NCBI GenBank assembly: GCA_951802425.1
Contig: OX637797.1
Span: forward strand, 682,001 to 746,000
From: Clavaria fumosa
Lineage: Eukaryota; Basidiomycota; Agaricomycetes; Agaricales; Clavariaceae
Reading direction: 5' to 3'
DNA length: 64,000 bases
The first letter of the stretch is position 1. Each line of letters starts with the position of its first letter. The notes beneath the pieces are model-generated. The model saw only the letters and a program-made list of their open reading frames with translations, was not told the DNA's origin and made no database searches. The translations under genes were made by a program, and so were the position numbers. Positions 40,412-51,046 of the stretch are shown here, one piece after another.

Positions 40412-41000
40412 ACAGCAGCCGCAGCCGCTGCTGCTGCTATTGCTCCGCCGCCGCAGCCACCGCCGTTGCTGCTGCCGCCGTTGCTGCCGCCGCCGCTGCT
40501 GTTGCTGCCGCCGTCGCTGCCGCCGCCGCTGCTGCTGTTGCTCCGTCGCAGCCGTTGCTGCTGCTGCCGCCGTCGAAGTTGCTGTCGCCGCCGCTGCCGT
40601 CGAAGTTGCTGCCGCCGCCGCCGTTGTTTTGCTGTCGCCGCCGCCGCCGCCCCGTTGCTTTGCTGCCGCCGCCGCCGTCGATGTTGCTGTCGCCGCCGCC
40701 GCCGTCAATGTTGCTGCCGCCGCCGCCGTTGCTTTGCTGTCGCCGCCGCCGCCGCCGCCGTTGCTTTGCTGCTGCTGCCGCCGCCGCCCCGTTGCTTTGC
40801 TGCCGCCGTCGCCGCCGTCGCCGCCCCGTTGCTTTGCTTTGCTGCCGCCGCCGCCGCCGTCAATGTTGCTTTGCTGTCGCCGCCGCCGTCGCCATGGTTG
40901 TTGCTGCCGTAGCCGCTGCTGTTGTTGCTGCCGCCGCCGCTGTTGCTTTGCTGCTGCTGCCACTGCTGCCGCCGTCGTCGTCGATGCCGGAGGAGAAAGA
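40412..41000 (+). repeat. GCC/GCT/GTC triplet array (about 590 bp)
   Basis: Almost pure imperfect repeats of CCG, CTG and GTC triplets. All frames of both strands are open for long runs, giving poly-Ala, poly-Gln or poly-Arg shadows. A weaker continuation with GAGGGTGAGGG blocks lies at 41130-41460. No evidence of a real gene. Confidence 0.9.
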
Positions 41001-41519
41001 TAGGGTAAGGAAGGGGAGAGAAGAGAGGGAGGATAGGGAAAGAGAGGAGAGGGAGAAGCCGCCCTCACCATCGCTCTGTAAATAATAATAAATGAAAAGA
41101 GGACGCACCTGATGGACCCTCCCTGAGGGTGCCGCCGCCGTCGTTGTTGTGAGGAGAGAGAGGGGGAGAGGGCCGCCGCCGCCGCAGTCATCGCTGGAGG
41201 AGAGAGAGGGTGAGGGTGAAGGTGCCGCCGTCGTCGTCGCTGGAGGTGAGGGCGAGGGTGCCGTCGCCGTTGTCGTCGTTGCTGGAGGTGAGGGTGAGGG
41301 TGCCGTTGTCGTCGCTGGGGATGGGATAGAGGGAGGAGAGAGAGGGAGATGAGAGGAGAGGAGAGGGAGAGGGTGTCGCCGCCGTTGTTGTCATTGCTGG
41401 GGATGAGAGAGAGGGAAGGGAAAGCGAGAAGGTGCCGCCGCCGTCGTCGTCAGAGAGGCATGGGTGATGGTGGGAGAACGACAAGTTCAACATAGCATGT
41501 GACGACTTCATGAAGGTCG

Positions 41520-42109
41520 GAGTTTAAAATAAACACAACGCGGATTTGTTCCTGCGCCCTCAGTAAATGTGTATAAATCATGAAAATATTAATATAAGCC
41601 ATCCTAATAAACATTTATATCCTATCAAAATTTGAAGGTAATCCATCCATTGGTTGTTGAGAACCCACAGTGTTGTCATGCTGAGTTTGAAATTGCAGGA
41701 ACTTCGCACTTCACACTACAGGCAAATGCAATGCTGACACAGCCTCACCCTGATTAGGCAGTACCCTCTAATAGTGAACCCTGAACTGAACTGCAAGTTC
41801 AGTTCAGGTGAGGAAGTGAACATCTGAGGACTGAACCAAAGCTTGGATTTAGTGAATAGTTTGACTGCACCATGGGGATCTTTGGCCATAAGGGTGCTCA
41901 AGCACCACACCTAAGACAACATTCATTCTAAGACCAACAGCAACAGCAGCATCAGCAGCAAAGCAGTGATGGTGGCAGAAATGCAGCAGCAGTGGCAGCA
42001 GCAACAGTGGTGGCAGCAGTGGCAGCTTGTCTTATACATCTTAGCCATCTTAGCTGTCTTATTTGATATGTAGCTACTTGTGTCAAGCTGGCTAAGGTGC
42101 TCCAAGCTG
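41520..42109. other. AT-rich interior of the TIR element
   Basis: No ORF of interest. Contains a CAG/CAGCAG run near 41935-42030. Confidence 0.5.
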
Positions 42110-42209
42110 CATCAGTGAAATGGGGAGGTGTTAAAAGTAGGTATAAACTGGTTTAAACTGGTTTAAACTGGTTTATACCCACTTTTAACACCTCCCCATT
42201 TCACTGATG
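42110..42209. repeat. Near-perfect 100-bp palindrome (39-bp arms)
   Basis: CATCAGTGAAATGGGGAGG at 42110 is mirrored by its reverse complement ending at 42209, with one arm mismatch. The 22-base centre is two copies of TGGTTTAAAC plus TG. The ends (CATCAGTG) resemble the TIR ends of the surrounding element (CATCAGG). Confidence 0.85.
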
Positions 42210-42229
42210 TGGCTAAGTTCAGCTATGTT

Positions 42230-42880
42230 TGGTTAAGAAAATTTGATGTTTCCTGATGCAGCAGATTAAGTCATTTTAAGACATTTGATTAAGACTCTGC
42301 TGGTCATTTTCATGGTCTTGGCTTCAATGGCTTGGGTGCACCACTTCATTGAATCACATTTTAATATCTGAATGGTCTTAGAAAAGATATTACCTTAATA
42401 TCTAGATGGTCTTAGAAAAGTTATTTTCTTAGGTTTAGATCTTGTCATCTTGAGAAAGATGGAGCTGTACTTGCCACCTTATTTGGTCTTGGATTGGGTG
42501 GCACCCTCCTCTTTGTAATTACATCTGGATGGTCTTAGAAAATATCTTTTCTTAAGTTTAAGGCTTGTCATCTAGCCATCTTATTTGGTCTTGGATTGGG
42601 TGAAACCATTTCTTAAAATTACATCTCAACTTCTGGATGGTCTTATCAAAGATATTATCTTAATACCTGGACAGTCTTAGGACAGATGTTTTCTTAGGCA
42701 TAGCACTTGAGCTCTTATACCATGACTTTTTGCTCTTAGTACTATTTTCATCTGGTGCTTATGATCTTGGCTACTTGATTATACTTATCATGTCTTAGAT
42801 TCCATTATTTATAAAAAAATTAAGACATCTCCAAGACAACTTTGTCATCTGAGACTGTCTTGATAGTCTTAATCACACAT
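42230..42880 (+). repeat. Subterminal repeats with core GGATGGTCTTAGAAAA
   Basis: At least five diverged copies (near 42370, 42405, 42530, 42635 and 42670), separated by TTATTTGGTCTTGGATTGGG-type words that also recur. Confidence 0.7.
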
Positions 42881-42910
42881 TTAAGATGGCTAAGTAAAGT
42901 TAAGTAATCA

Positions 42911-42937
42911 TAAGTCACTTCGCACTTTTCCTGATGT
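42911..42937 (-). repeat. Right terminal inverted repeat
   Basis: Pairs with 39968-39994. Confidence 0.85.
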
Positions 42938-42960
42938 GCCTAACGCGCCCTCTCATCGTA

Positions 42961-43690
42961 TACCTCGGCCTTGTAACACTTGCCATCGCCTCGCCATATT
43001 CTCACCACCTTCACCACTACAGTTGTGGATCGGGTCATGGCAGAGACCTCTCCTACAGGGACCCTTCCTGTCACCGGATGCTGGAAAGCCGTCCACACTG
43101 CCCTGCCGAATCATGTTGTCGTTGCCCCGGCTCCCCACGACAAAGCCAGTCTCATGCGCTCCGAGCTGCACAGACGCCATGAGACCCTTGAACTGCCTCC
43201 CCTCGCACCGTCGCCCCCCCACGCCCTGCGCTTCGTTCCGGTGGAATGGGAGGAGAACCGCGCCGCCCCGTCACTGGAAGAGGTGGCGAGATCCTTTCGT
43301 GCAGTAACACTGTATGAAAAGGCCGTAGCTGCAGAAGCCGCAAGGCTGCACCACTTGGTGACCGGCAAAAATGCTAGGAGTACAAGAAGAGCCTTGAGCT
43401 GGTCTGTCGTCAGGGGATTTTTAAACAATGATTCATGGAAAACACTATGCGAGCATAGCACTGCATCACTGCTTGTACTGAACATAATGGATTGCATCAA
43501 GAAAGAGCACTCAGAGCCCAGTGCATTTCATCAAGAAATTGAAGGCAAGGCATGGGAGACTCACCACCATTGTCCTCTTTGACAGTGAGGACAAGGCTGA
43601 ATTGTTGAGGCATCACCATCATTGCTTGTCTAGGAATGTACACAAGATTGCACAATTGAAGTAGTACATTATATTACAAACTACAACAGA
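42961..43690 (+). pseudogene. Hypothetical gene remnant, right block
   Basis: Homologue of 18615-19233 plus 28189-28300, here without the E3 insertion. The frame 42980-43582 gives about 200 codons (TGTLPVTGCWKAVHTALPNH; HALRFVPVEWEE; AVTLYEKAVAAEAARLHH). In another frame the VLFDSEDKAELLRHHHH stretch follows at about 43566-43660. Both copies keep these two frames, so a two-exon gene is possible. No domain recognised. Confidence 0.4.
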
Positions 43691-44013
43691 TATGGCTCTT
43701 CTGTGAAAGGGAGAAAGGATTGTGGCCAAAATATCTGCTGTGGCCTGAGTATCATCATTCCATCACTGCACATGTACTGTAGCATCAGTACTTGTACAAG
43801 TGTCTTGTGGATTGACTTGTTGAGGACTTGTTGCCTTGTTGAGAACTTTTATGCTACTTTTGGTGGTCCCATCACCTTGATTACCTTGTACAAGAAATGG
43901 GACCTACTTGTTCAAGGCAGACAAGTCATTAAAAAGGTTGAAAAAGTCATGAAAAAGGTGAAAAAGGCAACAGGACATTTGTAAAAGTGCTGATGTAGGC
44001 TCCCTGCTTCATC
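43691..44013. other. Spacer before NLR-B stop
   Basis: Contains about 220 bases absent from the left block (43770-43990). A 93-codon frame here ends in a Lys-rich stretch and has no support as a gene. Confidence 0.45.
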
Positions 44014-47000
44014 CTACTTGTGCTGATCTTTGAATTTGGCAGCCAGATTGGCAAGACTTGTCAAAGTATCTGGTTGTTCTGGACCAAGTATCCTCTTCTT
44101 CACTTCCATCACTTGCACCCCTAGACTCTCTGCTTCATCCAACTTTCCCTGCTTCCTGTATGTGGCTGCCAGAGTGGCAATACTTGCCAAAGTGTCAGAG
44201 TGTTCTGGCCCAAGTATCCTCTTTCTCACTTCCATCACTTGCACTTCCAATCTCTCTGCATCATCCAACTTCCCCTGATTCAAGTATGTGTCTGCCAGAT
44301 TGGCAATACTTGACAAAGTATCAAGGTGTTCTGGCCCAAGTATCTTCATCCTCACTTCCATCACTTGCACTTCTAGATTCTCTGCTTCATCCAACTTCCC
44401 CTGATTCCAGTATGTGTCTGCCAGATTGGCAATACTTGACAAAGTATCAAGGTGTTCTGGCCCAAGTATCCTCTTTCTCACTTCTATCACTTGCACTTGT
44501 AGACTCTCTGCTTCATCCAACTTCCCCTGATTCCAGTATGTGACTGCCAGATTGGCAATACTTGTCAAAGTGTCTGGGTGTTCTGGCCCAAGTATCCTCT
44601 TTCTCACTTCCATCACTTGCACTTGTAGACTCTCTGCTTCATCCAACTTCCCCTGATTCCAGTATGTGGCTGCCAGATTGGCAATAGTTGTCAAAGTGTC
44701 TGGGTGTTCTGGCCCAAGTATCCTCTTTCTCACTTCCATCACTTGCACTTCCAATCTCTCTGCTTCATCCAACTTCCCCTGATTCCAGTATGTGTCTGCC
44801 AGATTGGCAATACTTGACAAAGTATCAAGGTGTTCTGGCCCAAGTATCCTCTTTCTCACTTCTATCACTTGCACTTGTAGACTCTCTGCTTCATCCAACT
44901 TCCCCTGATTCCAGTATGTGACTGCCAGATTGGCAATACTTGTCAAAGTGTCTGGGTGTTCTGGCCCAAGTATCCTCTTTCTCACTTCCATCACTTGCAC
45001 TTGTAGACTCTCTGCTTCATCCAACTTCCCCTGATTCCAGTATGTGGCTGCCAGATTGGCAATAGTTGTCAAAGTGTCTGGGTGTTCTGGCCCAAGTATC
45101 CTCTTTCTCACTTCCATCACTTGCACTTCCAATCTCTCTGCTTCATCCAACTTCCCCTGATTCCAGTATGTGTCTGCCAGATTGGCAATACTTGACAAAG
45201 TATCAAGGTGTTCTGGCCCAAGTATCCTCTTTCTCACTTCTATCACTTGCACTTGTAGACTCTCTGCTTCATCCAACTTCCCCTGATTCCAGTATGTGAC
45301 TGCCAGATTGGCAATACTTGTCAAAGTGTCTGGGTGTTCTGGCCCAAGTATCCTCTTTCTCACTTCCATCACTTGCACTTGTAGACTCTCTGCTTCATCC
45401 AACTTCCCCTGATTCCAGTATGTGGCTGCCAGATTGGCAATAGTTGTCAAAGTGTCTGGGTGTTCTGGCCCAAGTATCCTCTTTCTCACTTCCATCACTT
45501 GCACTTCCAATCTCTCTGCTTCATCCAACTTCCCCTGATTCCAGTATGTGTCTGCCAGATTGGCAATACTTGACAAAGTATCAAGGTGTTCTGGCCCAAG
45601 TATCCTCTTTCTCACTTCTATCACTTGCACTTGTAGACTCTCTGCTTCATCCAACTTCCCCTGCTTCCAGTATGTGGCTGCCAGATTGGCAATACTTGAC
45701 AAAGTCTCAGGGTGTTCTGGCCCAAGTATCCTCTTCCTCACTTCCATCACTTGCACTTCCAATCTCTCTGCTTCATCCAACTTCCCCTGATTCTTGTATG
45801 TGGCTGCCAGATTGGCAATACTTGTCAAAGTGTCTGGGTGTTCTGGCCCAAGTATCCTCTTTCTCACTTCCATCACTTGCACTTCCAATCTCTCTGCTTC
45901 ATCCAACTTCCCCTGATTGTTGTATGTGTCTGCCAGATTGGCAATACTTGACAATGTATCAAGGTGTTCTGGCCCATGTATCCTCTTTCTCACTTCCATC
46001 ATTTGCACTTGTAGACTCTCTGCTTTATCCAACTTCCCCTGATTCCAGTATGTGTCTGCCAGATTGGCAATACTTGTCAAAGTGTCTGGGTGTTCTGGCC
46101 CAAGTATCCTCTTCCTCACTTCTATCACTTGCACTTGTAGACTTTCTGCTTCATCCAACTTCCCCTGATTCCAGTATGTGTCTGCCAGATTGACAATACT
46201 TGCCAAAGTATCAAGGTGTTCTGGCCCAAGTATCCTCTTTCTCACTTCCATCACTTGCACTTGTAGACTCTCTGCTTTATCCAACTTCTCCTGATTCCAG
46301 TATGTGGCTGCCAGATTGGCAATACTTGTCAAAGTATCAAGGTGTTCTGGCCCAAGTATCCTCTTCCTCACTTCTATCACTTGCACTTCTAGACTCTCTG
46401 CTTCATCCAACTTCCCCTGATTCTTGTATGTGGCTGCCAGATTGGCAATACTTGTCAAAGTGTCTGGGTGTTCTGGCCCATGTATCCTCTTTCTCACTTC
46501 CATCACTTGCACTTCCAATCTCTCTGCTTCAACCAACTTCCCCTGATTCTTGTATGTGTCTGCCAAATTAGCAATACTTGACAAAGTATGAGGGTGTTCT
46601 GGCCCAAGTATCCTCTTCCTCACTTCCATCACTTGCACTTGTAGACTCTCTGCTTCATCCAACTTCCCCTGATTCCAGTATGTGTCTGCCAGATTGGCAA
46701 TACTTGTCAAAGTATCAAGGTGTTCTGGCCCAAGTATCCTCTTTCTCACTTCTATCACTTGCACTTCCAATCTCTCTGCCTCATCCAACTTCCCCTGATT
46801 CCAGTATGTGACTGCCAGATTGGCAATACTTCTCAAAGTATCAAGGTGTTCTGGTCCAAGTATCCTCTTCCTTACTTCCATCACTTGCACTTGTAGACTC
46901 TCTGCTTCATCCAACTTCCCCTGCTTCCAGTATGTGGCTGCCAGATTGGCAATACTTGACAAAGTCTCAGGGTGTTCTGGCCCAAGTATCCTCTTCCTCA

Positions 47001-50000
47001 CTTCCATCACTTGCACTTCCAGTCTCTCTGCTTCATCCAACTTCCCCTGATTCTTGTATGTGGCTGCCAGATTGGCAATACTTCTCAAAGTATCTTGGTG
47101 TTCTGGCCCAAGTATCCTCTTCCTCACTTCCATCACTTGCACTTGTAGACTCTCTGCTTTATCCAACTTCCCCTGATTCCAGTATGTGACTGCCAGATTG
47201 GCAATACTTGTCAAAGTGTCTGGGTGTTCTGGCCCATGTATCCTGTTGCTTGCTTCCATCACTTGCACTTCTAGACTCTCTGCTTCATCTAACTTCCCCT
47301 GATTACAGTATGTGGCTCCCAGATTGGCAATACTTGACAAAGTGTCTGGGTGTTCTGGCCCATGTGTCCTGTTGCTTGCTTCCATCACTTGCACTTGTAG
47401 ACTCTCTGCTTCATCCAACTTCCCCTGACTCTTGTATGTGGCTGCCAGATTGGCAATACTTCTCAAAGTGTCTGGGTGTTCTGGCCCATGTGTCCTCTTC
47501 CTCACTTCCATCACTTGCACTTCTAATCTCTCTGCTTTATCCAACTTCCCCTGATTCCTGTATGTGGCTGCCAGATTGGCAATACTTGTCAAAGTGTCTG
47601 GGTGTTCTGGCCCAAGTATCCTCTTCCTCACTTCCATCACTTGCACTTCCAATCTCTCTGCTTCATCCAACTTCCCCTGATTCTTGTATGTGGCTGCCAG
47701 AATGGCAATACTTCTCAAAGTATCAAGGTGTTCTGGCCCAAGTATCCTCTTCCTCATTTCCATCACTTGCACTTGTAGACTCTGTGCTTCATCTAACTTC
47801 CCCTGATTCCTATATGTGACTGACAGATTGGCAATACTTCTCAAAGTATCAAGGTGTTCTGGCCCAAGTATCCTCTTTCTCACTTCCATCACTTGCACTT
47901 CTAGACTCTCTGCTTCATCCAACTTCCCCTGATTCCAGTATGTGTCTGCCAGATTGGCAATACTTGTCAAAGTATCAAGGTGTTCTGGCCCAAGTATCCT
48001 CTTTCTCACTTCCATCACTTGCACTTCCAATCTCTCTGCTTCATCCAACTTCCCCTGATTCCTGTATGTGGTTGTTAGATTGACAATACTTGACAAAGTA
48101 TGGGGGTGTTCTGGCCCAAGTATCCTCTTTCTCACTTCCATCACTTGCACTTGTAGACTCTCTGCTTTATCCAACTTCCCCTGATTCCAGTATGTGGCTG
48201 CCAGATTGGCAATACTTGTCAAAGTGTCTGGGTGTTCTGGCCCATGTATCCTGTTGCTTGCTTCCATCCCTTGCACTTGTAGACTCTCTGCTTCATCCAA
48301 CTTCCCCTGATTCTTGTATATGGCTGCCAGATTGGCAATACTTGACAAAGTATGAGGGTGATCTGGCCCAAGTATCCTCTTGGTCACTTCCATCACTTGC
48401 ACTTGTAGACTCTCTGCTTCATCCAACTTCCCCTGATTCTTGTATGTGGCTGCCAGATTGGCAATACTTGTCAAAGTGTCTGGGTGTTCTGGCCCATGTA
48501 TCCTATTGCTTGCTTCCATCACTTGCACTTGTAGACTTTCTGCTTCATCCAACTTCCCCTGATTCCAGTATGTGACTGCCAGATTGCCAATACTTGACAA
48601 AGTATCTGGATGTTCTGGCCCAAGTATCCTCTTCCTCACTTCTATCACTTGCACTTGTAGACTCTCTGCTTCATCCAACTTCCCCTGATTCAAGTATGTG
48701 TCTGCCAAACTGGCAATACTAGACAAAGTGTCTGGGTGTTCTGGCCCAAATGCCTTCTGCCTCTCCTTCCTCACCTGAACTTGTAATTGCTCTGCTTCTT
48801 GAAAATGACCCAATTCCACATATGCTAATGCAAGTCCCCACATTGTTTCCAGTGTTCTTGGATGCTTTGCCCCAAAGATCTTATTGCACATATGCCTTGC
48901 ATCCCTATAATGTCTTGCTGCTTCCTTGTAATAACCATTCACAAAGTACACCTGTCCCAAACTATTTTCTTCCAGAATAACCTCTTCTTTGTCAATCATC
49001 TGTTTGGTGATTTCCACAGCCCTGTGATGTCTCTCATTTTTGAAAATGTGTGGAATGAGTGACTTGCAAAATATGTAGTCTTCAGCAGTTACTGGCCATG
49101 TGATTGAATCACATAGCATTCTCCTTGTTGAAAGACAGCTTATCTGCTGGTCAACCCTTGACAATCTATCCCAGCTCCACAAATGCACCAATGGGTGTAT
49201 GGAGTAGACCTTGCCTTCCAGACTCTTGATAAGAGAAAATGACAGCAAGATGGCAATCCCTTCTCTAAACCAAGCTCCATCCCATTTGCCTTCCTTGTCC
49301 ATTTGCAGCAATGTAGCATGCAATTTTGAGAATGCTTCTGATACATGTATCCTTTGCTTTCTGCCACTGGATATAGAGGAGAGCACCTTCTGGAACAGCT
49401 TGCTTTGTTTGGCATTCCTATCAGTGGCAAAATCAGCTGCTGCTCTTTGGAATATCTCTTCTGATATACTTTCATGATGAAGTGAAGAAAATATTTGTAG
49501 CAAGAGGATGGCACTTTTAGCAGCCTGGACATTCTTGGTGTTTTCCTGTCCTGCAGCTCTTGCTGCTATGGCTTGGAATGACAGGTCCCATGTCCCATAC
49601 ACTGCCTGACCATAGTTTGATGCTCCCCTGAATGATGGGTGTGCTAGTAGACCATGGTGATGTTGCTGATATTTCCCAAGGTATTCACCAAGTTCACAGA
49701 GACCGGACGCAATATATGCTCCAGCTTGGTCAACTGCCAAAGGCAAACAACACAATTCAGCCACAACAGGCTGAGAGGTGCTCCTCAACAATTCAGCAGA
49801 TTCATCAAGGCATGCAGCCTTCAAAAGTAAAGATATTGCTTCCTGCTCCTCCATTTTCTCAACCTCCTCCCATGCCTTAGGATGCACAGTGTGCCGCATG
49901 TCTGGATTTCTGCTTGTGATCAACAAGTTTCCATGACTGCCTCTGGGTGTGAACTTGGAGAGCATGTCAGGATCACTTGCATTGTCAAATACAAGCAGCC

Positions 50001-50659
50001 AGTTCTCCTTGACAGTATAAGACAGCCACAGGAGCACAGACTCCACAGAGCTTTGGACTCCGGATTGCCGAGCAGCAGGAATCTCTGCAATGTCTTTGAC
50101 ACTTTGCTCAGCAGTCTCGTTATTAGTCACATCAATCCAAAACACTTCCCAGAACCTGGCAGGCCTGGTGAGGTTAACAGAATCAGTGGCAGACCAGACC
50201 AGACTCACAAGTCCCTGTTCTGTTCGACAAATTTCAAACATATCTGGGTCTTCCCCACACCACCCATTCCATATAGCAGAAATTGTTTCTGGCACTCGAC
50301 CGGCAAGCTGAAGTGATGTCGGAGTCTGTCTAGATAACCTTCACGCCCAGTGAAGAGAGGACTGGATGGAGGCATCCAGCGGTATGGAGTCCTTGGCTCT
50401 AATTGTTTGGGCACATTGGCGGCAGCCTGATCTATGTTGCAGGTGAGACACGGACTTATATGATCCTATGTATGGAATCTCATTGCTACTCACTGTAGAT
50501 GGTGTAGGTATTGGTTGTTCTGTTATCGACGTTATGACTACCGACATCGCCGCCGCGACCAGTTGCACTGGATGTATCTAGAGAGAAGATTCAATACCAT
50601 GCAGAACGAGACCATGCAAGCTACTCACTGATTGTTGCGAAACTGAAGTCTTGACTCAT
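44014..50659 (-). CDS. NLR-B: NB-ARC protein with about 38 TPR repeats
   Basis: Exons: 50629-50659, 50494-50577, 50209-50431 and 44014-50155, summing to 6480 bases (2159 residues) in frame. Introns of 51, 62 and 53 nt sit at the same positions as in NLR-A. Exon 2 is 9 bases shorter than in NLR-A, so three residues are missing without a frame change, which supports the exon being coding. P-loop GMGGVGKT lies at about 93-100, with Walker B and LPLA motifs as in NLR-A. The TPR array (44017-48747) has 37 full and one partial 42-residue unit, ten more than NLR-A. Units 26-34 are three near-identical 378-bp blocks (44464-45597). Long open frames on the opposite strand over this array are a by-product of the 126-bp repeat. 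Probably an immune or allorecognition-type sensor; ligand and output unknown. Confidence 0.9.
44464..45597 (-). repeat. Three-fold higher-order repeat (3 x 378 bp) inside the NLR-B TPR array
   Basis: Each 378-bp block codes three TPRs, and the blocks look identical in translation. 378 is 3 x 126, so the frame is kept. Confidence 0.9.
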
Positions 50660-51046
50660 GATATGGCCAACGGTGACGACGGGGGTGTTATCGATGCCAA
50701 TCAGCACTCGTCTGCTGCGCAGTTGCCCTTGCTGTACCGTCATCAGATCATGTGATGCCCATTTTAGGGTTGCTCTGAATTTATTATGCTCTCACCGGGA
50801 ATCGAACCCGTGAGCACAAGTTTCGATGATCAAGGTTACCGAGAGCCACAGCCACAGGGTGTGATGACTCAGCCCTGAGTCTCGCCATAAGCCTGAGTCA
50901 CGACCATCCGAGGAGGCTGAGGAGGCGTGTCTTTTGGCTCATTCGTTCACCTCAAACATACAACAACGATGCCGTTCTGAAAGAGGAGACTGTCCCATCT
51001 AAAGCGAGCGACTTTGGCTCTCACTTATTCTTGCGCCGTGCTCAGG
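50660..51046. promoter_or_regulatory. Shared divergent promoter of NLR-B and gene X-B
   Basis: Same 387-base spacing and content as 33812-34198, including the tRNA-like sequence. Confidence 0.55.
50787..50846 (-). ncRNA. Truncated tRNA-like sequence (60 nt), right copy
   Basis: Seven-base acceptor-like pairing, T-arm CGGG-TTCGATT-CCCG and a full B-box (GGTTCGATTCC). No room for the D and anticodon arms. It is closer to a normal T-arm than the left copy. Confidence 0.52.

Larger units (their letters stand above)
39968..42937. mobile_element. Non-autonomous DNA element with 27-bp terminal inverted repeats
   Basis: Left end ACATCAGGAAAAGTGCAAAG (39968 on) is the inverted copy of the right end (42911-42937) with 26 of 27 positions matching. 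Both subterminal zones are packed with GTCTTA/TAAGAC motifs (39990-40330 and 42230-42880), as expected of transposase-binding arrays. The interior has a triplet-repeat array and no transposase. No clear target duplication was seen, and the superfamily is unknown. Confidence 0.75.

Noticed and set aside
40358..41191. 277-codon minus-strand ORF (poly-Ala/Gln/Arg)
   Set aside because: It is a translation of the triplet-repeat array; all frames there are open.
44030..48575. Plus-strand ORFs opposite the NLR-B array
   Set aside because: Same reason as for NLR-A; several are exact copies spaced 378 bp apart because of the higher-order repeat.
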